Shown here piece after piece: positions 23,334-32,363 of a DNA stretch of 64,000 nucleotides. A program made the position numbers and the translations under genes. This stretch comes from G965220825 sp965220825 (lineage in GTDB: Bacteria; Pseudomonadota; Alphaproteobacteria; UBA828): assembly GCA_965220825.1 (NCBI GenBank), contig OZ244839.1, positions 496,001 through 560,000 of the forward strand, read 5' to 3'. How positions within the stretch are numbered: the stretch's first letter is position 1; each line of letters starts with the position of its first letter. Below the pieces are notes generated by a model that did not search any database, had not been told where the DNA came from, and worked only from the letters and a program-made list of their open reading frames with translations.

Positions 23334-24874
23334 GGGGCCGCCTCGTTCCGGCCCGCTGCACCGCTCTCGCCGCCGCCGAGAGCATGGCGCATGATTCCTT
23401 CCTCGGTGATCGCCCGGCCCGTGAGTTCCGTCACGATGCGCCCGCCATACATGACCAGAACCCGGTCGCAGACATTCACCAGTTCCGGCACTTCCGTGGA
23501 GTAGTAGAGGATCGCGACGCCCTGGCGGGCGAGGTCCCGGATCAGCAGATAGATCTCATGCTTGGTGCCGATGTCGACGCCGCGAGTCGGATCGAAGGCG
23601 AGCAGCACGCGGCTCTCCGCCAGCAGCCACTTGGCGATCGCGATCTTCTGCTGGTTGCCGCCGGAGAAGGAGGAGGCGGGCTTATAGAGCGCGCGGGGGT
23701 GGACCTGCATGCGGTCCAGCACCCGGTCGACGGACGCGGTTTCCGCCTTGCGATCGATCCAGCCTGCCCGCGACAGGCGGTCGATCACGGGGATGGAGGC
23801 GTTGGCGCCGCCGGTGAGCCGGAGGAACAACGCCTCCGTCTTGCGATCCTCGGGCACGAGGCTGATTCCGGCGCGCACTGCATCGGCCGGCGAAGCGGGC
23901 GCGATGCGTCTGCCGTGGAGGCGGATCGCGCCGCCGTCCAGATGGCGCTCGCCGAACAGGGCGTCGAACAGCTCTCGCTGGCCCATGCCCTGAAGCGCGC
24001 CGACGCCCAGTACCTCGCCGGGCCAGAGCTCGAACGAAACCGCTCGTACCGCGTTTCCGACGGCGAGCCCTTCGCCGGCGAGCGCAGGCGTTTCGGCGTC
24101 CGCCGTCCGGTGGTCCTGGCGTTCCGGATAGATGGCGCCGAGGGAGCGGCCGATCACCAGCCGCACCACCTCTTCGTCGCTCACGGCGTCGATATCGTAG
24201 GAGCCCACATGGCGCCCGTTGCGCAGCACCGTGAGACTGCGGCAGAAGCGACGGACCTCCGCCATGCGGTGGGAAATGAAGACGATCGTGACGCCTTCGT
24301 CCCGGAGCGTTGCGACCAGCCGCTCGAGCCAGTCCACGTCTGCCGCGGAAAGGGTGGAAGTGGGCTCGTCCAGCAGCAGGATGCGGGGGTCGCGGGCCAC
24401 CGCCTTGGCGATCTCGATCTTCTGGCGCATGGAAAGGGGCAGCGCGCCCACCAGCGCGTTCGGGTCCACATCCTCGAGGCCCAAGCGCGCGAAATGGCGG
24501 ACGACGGCGCGCTTGCTCCCGCGCCGGTCGATCTGCCCGCCCCAGGTAGGCTCGTAGGGGAGCAGCATGTTCTGCACGACCGTCATGTCGTGGACGAGCG
24601 TCATCTCCTGGAACGCCGTCTGGATCCCGAGGCGGTGGGCGCGCTTCGGCCGTCCGATGGCGGTTTCTTCGCCGAAGACGCGCACCGCGCCGGCATCCTG
24701 GCGGACGAGCCCGCTCAGTATCTTTACCAACGTGGATTTGCCGGCGCCGTTCTCGCCGATGAGCGCGCGCACATCGCCACGCGCGATGGAGAAGGACACG
24801 TCGTCAAGCGCCACCGTGGCATCGAAGCGCTTGGACAGCCCGTCCACCTCGATGGCGGGTTGGGCTTCGGTCAC
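23330..24874 (-). CDS. ribose-type ABC transporter ATP-binding protein (two nucleotide-binding domains)
   Basis: A 514-aa RbsA/MglA-type ATPase with tandem nucleotide-binding domains. The first has Walker A GENGAGKST and the site LSMRQKIEIAKAVARDP next to LLLDEPTST. The second has a degenerate Walker A (GVGALQGMGQRELFDALFG) but a good signature FSGGNQQKIAIAKWLL. This asymmetry is usual for the family. The GTG at 24874 is taken as start because TEAQPAIEVDGLSKRF follows at once; its ribosome site is weak. It couples to the permease by a 4-bp overlap and follows the binding-protein gene. Confidence 0.9.
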   Translation of the reverse strand: MTEAQPAIEVDGLSKRFDATVALDDVSFSIARGDVRALIGENGAGKSTLVKILSGLVRQDAGAVRVFGEETAIGRPKRAHRLGIQTAFQEMTLVHDMTVVQNMLLPYEPTWGGQIDRRGSKRAVVRHFARLGLEDVDPNALVGALPLSMRQKIEIAKAVARDPRILLLDEPTSTLSAADVDWLERLVATLRDEGVTIVFISHRMAEVRRFCRSLTVLRNGRHVGSYDIDAVSDEEVVRLVIGRSLGAIYPERQDHRTADAETPALAGEGLAVGNAVRAVSFELWPGEVLGVGALQGMGQRELFDALFGERHLDGGAIRLHGRRIAPASPADAVRAGISLVPEDRKTEALFLRLTGGANASIPVIDRLSRAGWIDRKAETASVDRVLDRMQVHPRALYKPASSFSGGNQQKIAIAKWLLAESRVLLAFDPTRGVDIGTKHEIYLLIRDLARQGVAILYYSTEVPELVNVCDRVLVMYGGRIVTELTGRAITEEGIMRHALGGGESGAAGRNEAAP

Positions 24875-24964
24875 GGCCGCACCGGTGCGAGAAAAAATTG
24901 CGCCGGAGCATTCGCCCCGGCGCAACCGCAAAGACGGGCCATGGCTCCGCGGGAGCCGCCGAAC

Positions 24965-26086
24965 CTACAGCTCGTCGTCCAGCTTGCCTTCGGTGGCCGC
25001 GCGGAAGCCGAGCTCCGGAACCTGCGGCGACCAGAAGTCGATGGCGTAGTCGGGCGGCACGATACCGGGCTTGATGGTGTTGCAGCCCGCTGCGAACTCG
25101 TCTGCGGTACCGTTCTCGCAGAGCTTCACATTGTCCTGGGTCACTTCGACGCCCGTGTACCAGGTGAGATGCGGCATCTCCTTGCCGTCCAGCACGTCCA
25201 TCGCGACCTTGAAGGTGTAGGAGACCGCCCAGAGGCCCGAGCCGATGGACTGGCCCACCTTGCCGAGGGCGCCTTCGATGCCCGAATCGGTGGGGAGCAT
25301 CTGGAGGCGATTGCCGTTGGCCGATTCGCCCGCGCAGGGGATGATCGGGTTCTCGGGCCACCAGCCGTCCTCCACCTGCATCTGGGAAACGGTGTAACAG
25401 CCGGTCTGGGCGACGATGCCGTCGATTTCCGCCCAGCTCTTGGTGGCGAGAAGCTCCCGCATTTTGAGGCGGGCCTCGGCGTGGCTCCACATTCCCACCA
25501 GTTCGGCGATCACGTTGACCTCGGGGTGGCGGGCCACGGCCTGCTTGAAGCCCTTGTGGTGGTCTTCGCCGTAGGAGACGCCGGGCACGCCGGTAATGGC
25601 GACGATATTGCCCTTGCCGCCCATCTGGTCGATCACCCACTGGGTACGGTAATCGCCGAGCGCCACGCCGTCGATCTTGACCACATAGGCGCAAGGCTCG
25701 GTGACGCCGTTGATCACGGCGACCACGACGCCCTTGCTGCAGGCGTTCCGGATGACCTTGTTGAGCGCCGTGGGCGAGATGGGGAACGCCACGATGGCGT
25801 CTGCACCGGCGGCGATCATGGCGTTCATCTGCTGGATCTGCTTCTGCGCGTCCGGCCCCGAGGCCTGCACGCGGAGCTCGACCCGGTCGCGATATTGCGG
25901 CGCCTTCGCCATGGCGACGACCGTGTTCTTCGCCTCGGTCTGCCACGCATTGCCGACATAGCTCATGCTGTAATAGACGAGATACTTGCCGTCCTCGGTC
26001 TTTGCCTCGGCACCGTCCACCGCGACGCCGGCGCCGAACGCGACGCCCGCCAGAGCGCCAAGCGCAAGCCGCGCCACGCGTTTCAT
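24965..26086 (-). CDS. periplasmic substrate-binding protein of the ribose-type ABC transporter
   Basis: A 373-aa type I periplasmic binding protein. A Sec signal peptide (MKRVARLALGALAGVAFGAG … GAEA) is followed by the mature lobe opening YLVYYSMSYVGNAWQTEAKN. QIQQMNAMIAAGADAIVAFP, then ISPTALNKVI, is the classic RbsB hinge pattern. It delivers solute to the fused permease and tandem ATPase encoded just downstream. The ATG at 26086 is preferred; a GTG 15 bp upstream is possible. Sugars or cyclic nucleosides and lactams are plausible ligands, and none can be fixed from sequence. Confidence 0.88.
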   Translation of the reverse strand: MKRVARLALGALAGVAFGAGVAVDGAEAKTEDGKYLVYYSMSYVGNAWQTEAKNTVVAMAKAPQYRDRVELRVQASGPDAQKQIQQMNAMIAAGADAIVAFPISPTALNKVIRNACSKGVVVAVINGVTEPCAYVVKIDGVALGDYRTQWVIDQMGGKGNIVAITGVPGVSYGEDHHKGFKQAVARHPEVNVIAELVGMWSHAEARLKMRELLATKSWAEIDGIVAQTGCYTVSQMQVEDGWWPENPIIPCAGESANGNRLQMLPTDSGIEGALGKVGQSIGSGLWAVSYTFKVAMDVLDGKEMPHLTWYTGVEVTQDNVKLCENGTADEFAAGCNTIKPGIVPPDYAIDFWSPQVPELGFRAATEGKLDDEL

Positions 26087-26213
26087 GTGTTCGATCCTCA
26101 CGTCTCTCCCTCCCTTTGAAATGAGCGAGCCATTCGGCTTCGTCTTCTTGCGCCCGAAGTGTGACGCCGGCCGTGCGCAGGAGTCAATCGAGGCACGGGG
26201 CCTTCCACCCGTT

Positions 26214-26231
26214 GCCGGCCCGACGGCCGGC
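26214..26231. terminator. GC-rich hairpin after the polyamine-type ABC operon
   Basis: A perfect 7-bp stem (GCCGGCC / GGCCGGC) with a CGAC loop lies 41 bp downstream of the last gene of the minus-strand operon. It lacks a clear U-tract, so termination is only likely from position. Confidence 0.35.
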
Positions 26232-26271
26232 GCATCGAGAAAGGGGGCGCCGGCGCGTTTCCGCCTCCGGC

Positions 26272-27342
26272 TCAGTCGATGAGCAGCTCGCCGCTCTCGA
26301 GCGTCCAGCCCACGGTGACGGTCGCGCCGGGGGGGAGGTCAGGCTGGTCGGGGCGGTTGGGGACCTCGGAGACGATCTCCTGGCCCTCGAGGGAGAGCCG
26401 GTAGCGGATGATCGCGCCCTGGTAGCTACGGTCGAGGAGGGTGGCCGTTCCTACGGGCCGGCCCGTGGCCTCGGCGGCGGCCCCCAGCAGCACGCGCTCC
26501 GGCCGGACCACAAAGCCCACTGCCTGGCCCGGTGCAAGGCCGTCACGCTGCGGCGCAAGGAGTTCGGCGCGGCCGATACGGACACGGCACTCCGCCCCTT
26601 CCACGCTCGCCACCGTCCCTTCCAATATGTTGGATTCGCCGATGAAATCGGTGACGAAACGGTCCGCCGGATGTTCGTAGATGGTCTCCGGCGGGCCGAT
26701 CTGCACCACCCGGCCCTTGTTCATCACGGCGATCCGATCCGACATGGTGAGCGCTTCGTTCTGATCGTGCGTCACATAGACCGTGGTGATGCGGAGCGAC
26801 TGCTGCAGCTCCTTGATCCAATATTTCATCTCCTCACGGAGCTTCTTGTCGAGGGCGCTCAGCGGCTCGTCAAGCAGCAGGATGGCGGGCTGGGTGACCA
26901 ATACCCGGGCAAGCGCGACACGCTGCTGCTCCCCGCCCGAAAGCTCTCTCTGATAGCGTCTCTCATAGCCGTCCAGGTTCACCTGTTCGAGGGCCGCACG
27001 CACGCGTTCTCGAATTTGGCGCCTCGGTATCTTCCGCATCTTCAGGCCGAAGGAGATGTTGTCGAAGACGTTCATGTGCGGAAAGATCGCGTAGTTTTGA
27101 AAGACGATCCCGATGCCGCGCTTCTCCGGCGGCAGGAGAGTCATGTCCTCGCCGCCGATGAGCACGCGGCCGGCGCTCGGGCGCACGAAGCCCGCGATCA
27201 TGCGAAGAGTCGTCGTTTTGCCGCAGCCCGAGGGTCCGAGGAGGGAGAAAAACTCTCCCTCCTCCACCCTGAGGCTCACATCGTCTACGGCGAGGACCTC
27301 GCCATAGCGGCGTGAGAGGTTCGAGAGCGCGACGTCCGACAC
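26272..27342 (-). CDS. ABC transporter ATP-binding protein (PotA-like)
   Basis: A 356-aa ATPase of the spermidine/putrescine-iron-thiosulfate class. Walker A GPSGCGKTT, Q-loop FQNYAIFPHMNVFDNI, signature LSGGEQQRVALARVLV, Walker B LLLDEPLSAL and the switch HDQNEALTMSD are all intact. A C-terminal TOBE domain follows (residues about 280-356). It starts with GTG, 17 bp after the binding-protein gene. It energises the two permeases encoded at 28505-30274. It is the last gene of the eight-gene minus-strand run that begins with hyuA. Confidence 0.92.
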   Translation of the reverse strand: MSDVALSNLSRRYGEVLAVDDVSLRVEEGEFFSLLGPSGCGKTTTLRMIAGFVRPSAGRVLIGGEDMTLLPPEKRGIGIVFQNYAIFPHMNVFDNISFGLKMRKIPRRQIRERVRAALEQVNLDGYERRYQRELSGGEQQRVALARVLVTQPAILLLDEPLSALDKKLREEMKYWIKELQQSLRITTVYVTHDQNEALTMSDRIAVMNKGRVVQIGPPETIYEHPADRFVTDFIGESNILEGTVASVEGAECRVRIGRAELLAPQRDGLAPGQAVGFVVRPERVLLGAAAEATGRPVGTATLLDRSYQGAIIRYRLSLEGQEIVSEVPNRPDQPDLPPGATVTVGWTLESGELLID

Positions 27343-27359
27343 GCCGGTGTCTCCGTCGT

Positions 27360-28484
27360 TCAGGCGCCGAAGATCTCGTTCACCGTCTCGACGATGTCGT
27401 CCTCATTGTCGAGATACCAGTTCCAGTCGGGGATCCAGAGCCCCTCCATGGCGCCGGCGCTGTTGACGACGCCCTTGCTTGCGAGGTTCTCCGGCACCGC
27501 CGCCTGGCCGTTGGTGGGCCGCAGATAGAAGGTTGCGCCACACTGCTCCTGATAGGCCGGCTTCAGCGTCTCGTTAATCAGCGCGAAGGCGAGCTTCTTC
27601 TGCATCGGCTCGGCGTATCGGCTGATTGTCTTGGTCTGGGTCAGGATGGGCTTGCGCACCTGCCAGATCACCGGCGCCACCGGGATTTCCTTGTCCATCT
27701 GGAGATAGACTTCGCCCTCCCACTGGACTCCGATATGGACCTCACCGCGCTCGACCAGTGTCTGCATGTTTCCGGTGAAGTCGCTGATCTTCATGGGCAT
27801 AGCGCGCCGCATGGCGTCGAAGCCCGCGTCCATGTCCTCCGGGCCCTCGCCCCAGGCGGTGCTCGCCGTGACGAAGAAGACCATCTGCAGCGTGTTGGAG
27901 GTAATGTAGGTCGCCCGGTTGCCGGCGAAGCGGTCTTCCCAGAAGGACTTGAAGTCGGCAGGCGCCGGATCGACCAGGTCGGTGCGATAGACATAGGCAT
28001 ACTGGCCGAACGCCCAGGTCACGCCGATTCCGTTGCCGAAGGCGAAGTCCCAGCAGTCGGAAGCGTTGGGCACGTTGGCCCTGATGTCGTCCACGGGCAG
28101 GAAGTAGTCCCCGGCCCGGGCCGTCTTCATCATCTCGGGCAGGTTCCAGTTGCACATGTCGTAGGCGGGGTTCTGCGGCCCGCCGGCCACATATTTCGGG
28201 AACCACGGCCACGAGGAATCGTAGGCGATCTTGCAGTTGTAGGTCTTCTCGAAGTCGTCGAGCATGGCGCCGCGGACGAACTCCTCCCAGAAGCCGCCCC
28301 ACTCGCCCAGATTGAAGGTTGCGCCGCCCGCATCGAAGGGCTCGCCGTGCCAATGGACGTCCTGCGACCAGCTGTGGTTGATGTTGAAGAGGCCGAACGC
28401 GGCGGGCGCCGCCGCTGCCGCCGCCGCGCCCTTGAGGACGGAGCGCCGCGAGGGGCCGGTCTTCCGTTCTTTCGGTTTCGTCAT
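27360..28484 (-). CDS. periplasmic substrate-binding protein, polyamine/peptide-type (Tat signal)
   Basis: A 374-aa type II periplasmic binding protein (PotD/PotF-like). It begins with a twin-arginine signal, SRRSVLKGAAAAAAAPAAFG, so it is probably exported folded. The mature part has the PotD-like pattern of VGDYFLP-type DYFLPVDDIRANVP, WAFGQYAYVYRTDLV and GEVHIGVQWEGEVYLQMDK. ATG 28484 follows GGGAGA. It serves the PotB/PotC-like permeases and PotA-like ATPase on either side. The ligand might be a polyamine, an amino acid derivative or a small peptide from the HyuA/DUF917/dipeptidase route upstream. Confidence 0.88.
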   Translation of the reverse strand: MTKPKERKTGPSRRSVLKGAAAAAAAPAAFGLFNINHSWSQDVHWHGEPFDAGGATFNLGEWGGFWEEFVRGAMLDDFEKTYNCKIAYDSSWPWFPKYVAGGPQNPAYDMCNWNLPEMMKTARAGDYFLPVDDIRANVPNASDCWDFAFGNGIGVTWAFGQYAYVYRTDLVDPAPADFKSFWEDRFAGNRATYITSNTLQMVFFVTASTAWGEGPEDMDAGFDAMRRAMPMKISDFTGNMQTLVERGEVHIGVQWEGEVYLQMDKEIPVAPVIWQVRKPILTQTKTISRYAEPMQKKLAFALINETLKPAYQEQCGATFYLRPTNGQAAVPENLASKGVVNSAGAMEGLWIPDWNWYLDNEDDIVETVNEIFGA

Positions 28485-28504
28485 CGATCCATCTCCCTTT
28501 CCCG

Positions 28505-29359
28505 TCATGAGAACTTGATACCGGCAAAGCGCCGGATGTTGATGAGCCGCGAGGTCAGCAGCATGGAGACCACGACCAGTGCGATGGCGAAGATGCCGGC
28601 CGCAGCGGCCGTCGGCTCGAAGGTATAGCGAAGCGAAATATAGAGCGCGATCGGCAGCGGTGTGTAGTTCGGCGTGCTGAGGAAGAGCGACACGTCGAAC
28701 TGCCCGAACGACACGATGAAGGCGAAGATCGCGCCGGCCGCGACGCCCGGGCCGATGATCGGCAGGGTCACGCGGCGGAACGCCGTCAGCGGGCCGGCGC
28801 CCAGGCTGCGGGCGGCCTCCTCCAGCGAGGTGTCGAAATTGAACAGCGCCGCCGAGACGGTACCGATGACGTAGGGCGCCGTCACCAGTACATGGCCGAT
28901 GATCAGACCGGGCAGGGTGCGCGACAGCCCGATGCCGCTGGACACGTAGAAGACATAGAGCGCGAGCCCCAGCACGATCCCGGGTAGGATCAGCGGAGAG
29001 AGGAAGTAGGCGCGCAGCAGGTTGCGGCCGGGGAAGGTCATGCGCGTAAGGAAGATCGCCGCCATGGTGCCGAGCGTGGTGGAGATCGCCATCACCACGA
29101 CGGCGAGCCACAGGCTGAAGACGTAGGCGTCCAGGAACTCGCTCGCACGGAAGAACTCCACCAGCCAGCGGACCGACAGCCCCTCCGGCGGCCAGGTCAG
29201 GTGATCGCCGGAGTTGAGCCCGGCCAGGACCACGATCGCCACCGGCAGCAGCAGCACCACGAAGGCGATCCAGGCGCCGATCTTGAACGGCAGCGCGATC
29301 GTGGGCTCCTCGGCGCGCCCGCGCCGGACGAGAAACGGCAGACGTCGTGCTTGCGCCAC
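28505..29359 (-). CDS. ABC transporter permease (PotC-like)
   Basis: A 284-aa inner-membrane permease with six predicted helices. The cytoplasmic EAA loop, which contacts the ATPase, reads LEEAARSLGAGPLTAFRRVT then LPIIGPGV. The start is GTG at 29359, 3 bp after the stop of the PotB-like gene, so translation is coupled. It forms a heterodimer with the 29363-30274 product. Confidence 0.9.
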   Translation of the reverse strand: MAQARRLPFLVRRGRAEEPTIALPFKIGAWIAFVVLLLPVAIVVLAGLNSGDHLTWPPEGLSVRWLVEFFRASEFLDAYVFSLWLAVVVMAISTTLGTMAAIFLTRMTFPGRNLLRAYFLSPLILPGIVLGLALYVFYVSSGIGLSRTLPGLIIGHVLVTAPYVIGTVSAALFNFDTSLEEAARSLGAGPLTAFRRVTLPIIGPGVAAGAIFAFIVSFGQFDVSLFLSTPNYTPLPIALYISLRYTFEPTAAAAGIFAIALVVVSMLLTSRLINIRRFAGIKFS

Positions 29360-29362
29360 GGC

Positions 29363-30274
29363 TCAGGCCCTCCCGCCCGCGGTGCGCGCGGCGAAGCGCT
29401 GATAGACGTAGACGGCGACCATGCTGGTCACGAACAAGACCACGGCGATGGTGGCGCCATACTGCCATTTCCCCATCTCCGCGATCTGCTGGTAGATGTG
29501 GAGCGGCATCACGATGACCTTCCAACCGCCCATCAGCGCAGGCACCACATAGGACGAGATGGCGATTGCGAAGACCAGAAGGGTGCCGGCGAGGATGCCC
29601 GGCATGCTGAGTGGGAAGGTGATGCGCCAGAAGGCCGTGAACCGATTCGCGCCGAGGCTCCGCGCAGCCTCCTCCAGCGAGGGATGGATACTGCGGATGA
29701 TACCGATCAGCGAAAGCACCATGAAGGGCAGGGTGAACTGCACCAGCCCCACCACGGCCCCGAAGAAGTTGTACATGAGCGGCAGCGGCTCTTCGATCGC
29801 TCCCACGTCCCGCAGGATGCCGTTGATGATGCCGTTGTCCCCCATGAGAACCATAAGGCCGAACAGGCGGATCACCATGTCGAGCTGCATCGCGCTCAAC
29901 ACCAGGATCATATAGAAGGTGTTGCGCCCCGGATGCTTGGTCTTGGCGATGAAATAGGCGAGGGGGTAGCCGAGGGTCAGCGTGCAGGCGGAGACCAGCG
30001 CCGCGAGCCCGATGGAGCGCAGCGCCGCCTCGTAATAGAGCGAGCGGTTGAAAAAGCGGATGTAGTTCTTGAGGGTGAAGTCCCACTGGATGTCCACCAC
30101 ACCTGCCACGGACCGGTCGAACGAGATCAGGAACAGCGAGACCGTCGGGATCACGAAGAAGATCAGAAAGAACACGAAGGCCGGGAGCACCAGCCAGAAC
30201 AGTCGGCTTCCGCCGAAGAAGGCGCGAATCTCGTAAGCCCAGTCGCGCGGCGCGGCCGCGGCGCTCGCCGTCAT
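29363..30274 (-). CDS. ABC transporter permease (PotB-like)
   Basis: A 303-aa inner-membrane permease. A first helix LFWLVLPAFVFFLIFFVIP is followed by an external loop, five further helices and the EAA loop LEEAARSLGANRFTAFWRIT then FPLSMPG. It lies 41 bp after the quinone-oxidoreductase gene and 3 bp before the PotC-like gene in the same direction. With its partner it forms the channel of a polyamine-type importer. Confidence 0.9.
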   Translation of the reverse strand: MTASAAAAPRDWAYEIRAFFGGSRLFWLVLPAFVFFLIFFVIPTVSLFLISFDRSVAGVVDIQWDFTLKNYIRFFNRSLYYEAALRSIGLAALVSACTLTLGYPLAYFIAKTKHPGRNTFYMILVLSAMQLDMVIRLFGLMVLMGDNGIINGILRDVGAIEEPLPLMYNFFGAVVGLVQFTLPFMVLSLIGIIRSIHPSLEEAARSLGANRFTAFWRITFPLSMPGILAGTLLVFAIAISSYVVPALMGGWKVIVMPLHIYQQIAEMGKWQYGATIAVVLFVTSMVAVYVYQRFAARTAGGRA

Positions 30275-30315
30275 CGCCTTTCCGCTCCCTCGCCTGTCCC
30301 GGGCAACGGCGCGGC

Positions 30316-31338
30316 TTACGCCGTCACCACGATCTTCCCCTTCTGCGCGTTGGATTCCATGTAGCGGTGCGCGTCAACGATGCGTTCCAGCGGGAAGGTG
30401 CGGTCCACGATCACGTCGAGCGCCCCCGCTTCGACATGCTCCCGCACATAGGAAAAACAGACGGCCCGCTTCTCCGGCAGGCGCACCGTATCGAAAAGGC
30501 TGTGGAACGCGATGTCGAGCCGCTTTGCCAGCATGGGCAGGATGGGAAGATCGATGGGCTCCGTGCGCAGATTGCCGTAATTGACGATCGCCGCCCGCGG
30601 CTGCGCGGCCTCGACGAGGTCGCGAAGGAAGGTTCCGCCCACCGGATCGTAGGCGATGGTGAAGCCGCGCCCGCCGGTGATCTCCTTCACCCGCGCGGCC
30701 AGCGGCTCCTCTTCCGTCGCGATCACATGGTCGGCACCGGCCTCCCGCAGGAAGTCCGCCTTGGCAGATGTTCGGGTCGCGGCGATCACCGTGGCGCCCG
30801 CCTGCTTGGCGATCTGAAGGCCGCCGAGGCCGGCGCTGCTGCTGGCCGCGGTAATCAGCACGATGTCCTCCGCGCCTGTCTGTGCCCGGTCGATCAGCCC
30901 GCCCCAGGCGGTCGCGTACTGGCACCAGATCGCCGCGGCCTCCACGGGCCCGAGATTTGTGGGCGTGTGCGCGACACTGAAGGCGGGAACGATCGCGCTC
31001 TCGCCGTAGACGCCGTAGCGCGAAACCGAATCCGCGGTCCAGTTGCCCCACCTGTCCCACGAGACATAGGGCACGGTACCGACGCGCTCGCCCACGGCGA
31101 AGCCGGAGACGCCGGGCCCGAGGGCGTCGACGACGCCCGCCGCCTCCAGTCCGATGCGGGCGGGGAAGGGCGGCTCCGCGATATAGGCGCCGGTTCGCAG
31201 CATGATCTCCGCGCGGTTCAAGCCTATGGCCTCCACCCGGATGCGAACCTCGCCCTCGCCGGGTTCGACGAGTGGCTCCTCGTGGATCTCGAGGACCTCG
31301 GGACCGCCGAAGCGGGCGAATCGGACGATGCGCGGCAT
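30316..31338 (-). CDS. zinc-independent quinone oxidoreductase / medium-chain dehydrogenase
   Basis: A 340-aa MDR-superfamily NADPH-dependent oxidoreductase. The N-terminal GroES-like domain has GLNRAEIMLRTGAY and ARIGLEAAGVVDALGPGV; the Rossmann domain has ITAASSSAGLGGLQIAKQAG and IAYDPVGGTFL. No structural-zinc cysteine cluster is present, which fits quinone or enone reductases. ATG 31338 has GAGGAAG upstream. It sits between the M19 dipeptidase and the ABC importer in one operon. It probably reduces an alpha,beta-unsaturated or quinone intermediate of that pathway (inferred). Confidence 0.87.
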   Translation of the reverse strand: MPRIVRFARFGGPEVLEIHEEPLVEPGEGEVRIRVEAIGLNRAEIMLRTGAYIAEPPFPARIGLEAAGVVDALGPGVSGFAVGERVGTVPYVSWDRWGNWTADSVSRYGVYGESAIVPAFSVAHTPTNLGPVEAAAIWCQYATAWGGLIDRAQTGAEDIVLITAASSSAGLGGLQIAKQAGATVIAATRTSAKADFLREAGADHVIATEEEPLAARVKEITGGRGFTIAYDPVGGTFLRDLVEAAQPRAAIVNYGNLRTEPIDLPILPMLAKRLDIAFHSLFDTVRLPEKRAVCFSYVREHVEAGALDVIVDRTFPLERIVDAHRYMESNAQKGKIVVTA

Positions 31339-31358
31339 TGCGGCTTCCTCCACTCGGC

Positions 31359-32363
31359 TCAGCGCCACGACTCTTCGGCGACGCGCAAGAAATTTCCGCC
31401 CAGTATGGCCCTGATATCGGTCTCGCCGTAGCCGCGCCTCAGCAGGGCCTCGGTGATTTCCGGCAACTGCTCCGGTGCCGCCATGCGGATGCCGGCGGAA
31501 TAGCCGAACGCGGGCGGGAACTGGTCCGGCCGGTTGCGCACATAGTCGTCGAGTTCCGTCCGGTCGAAGACATAGTCGAGGCCGAGGCCCACATGGCGGG
31601 GGCCGATCAGCGCCACCGCATAGTCGATGTGGCGGACGATCGTATCCGTATGGGCGTCGTTCTCGCCCAGAAAGATGCCGATGCCGTTGATGCCTACGAC
31701 GCCGCCGGTGGCGGCACAGGCTCGCAGCACGTCGTCGGACGCGTTGCGCGGATGGTCCCGCAATGCGCGCGGATTGGAGTGAGAGAGGATCACGGGCGCG
31801 CGGGCCGCCTCCATCGCCTCCATCGCCGTGCGCTCGCCCGTGTGGCTGCAACAGACCACCATGCCGACGCGGCCCATCTCCGCGATCACCGTGCGGCCGT
31901 AGTCGCTGAGGCCGGGGTCCGGCTCCTGGCAGCCGCCGCCCACCGCGTTCGCCCGGTTGTAGGCGAGCAGCATCCAGCGCACGCCGAGGTCGTAATAGAG
32001 TGCGATGAGGCTCGGCTGGTCCCCGATGGCGTGGGCGCCCTCGATGTCGAACGAGACGGCGAGCCTGCCGGCGGCCTTGGCCCCATGGATGTCCGCCACG
32101 GATTCGGCCAGGACGTAGTCCCCGTCATGGGCGCGGAGCCAGGCGCGGAAATATGCCAGCATCTCGATGTGGCGCTCCGGGGACATGTCGCCGAAGCCCA
32201 CATTGATGGAGACCATGTCCACGCCGGCGGCGCGGTAGCGTGCGAGTTCGGGCAGGAAGCGGTCGTCGAGGCGGAGCGGCAGGCAGCCGTGATTGTCCCA
32301 GACGAGCGCGTCCGCGTGCAGTCGCGCCGCTTCGGGCGAGACGGACCAGGCCTCCAGGTTCAC
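31359..32363 (-). CDS. membrane dipeptidase (renal dipeptidase family, peptidase M19)
   Basis: A 334-aa zinc peptidase of the M19 family, which cleaves dipeptides, including some with D- or dehydro-amino acids, and some lactams. Metal-site segments are WDNHGCLPL (in place of the usual DGHND), FDIEGAHAIG (bridging Glu), VVCCSHTGERT and ILSHSNPRAL, followed by HVGLGLDYVFD. The start is GTG at 32363 with GAGGAG upstream; it overlaps the DUF917 stop by 4 bp. The first metal motif WDNH is atypical. The coupling to DUF917 and hyuA suggests it hydrolyses the product of that pair. Confidence 0.85.
   Translation of the reverse strand: MNLEAWSVSPEAARLHADALVWDNHGCLPLRLDDRFLPELARYRAAGVDMVSINVGFGDMSPERHIEMLAYFRAWLRAHDGDYVLAESVADIHGAKAAGRLAVSFDIEGAHAIGDQPSLIALYYDLGVRWMLLAYNRANAVGGGCQEPDPGLSDYGRTVIAEMGRVGMVVCCSHTGERTAMEAMEAARAPVILSHSNPRALRDHPRNASDDVLRACAATGGVVGINGIGIFLGENDAHTDTIVRHIDYAVALIGPRHVGLGLDYVFDRTELDDYVRNRPDQFPPAFGYSAGIRMAAPEQLPEITEALLRRGYGETDIRAILGGNFLRVAEESWR

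Noticed and set aside
23318..26119. A 933-codon plus-strand frame opposite the ABC ATPase and binding-protein genes
   Set aside because: Antisense shadow with His/Arg/Asp-rich low-information sequence; both real genes on the other strand are well marked.
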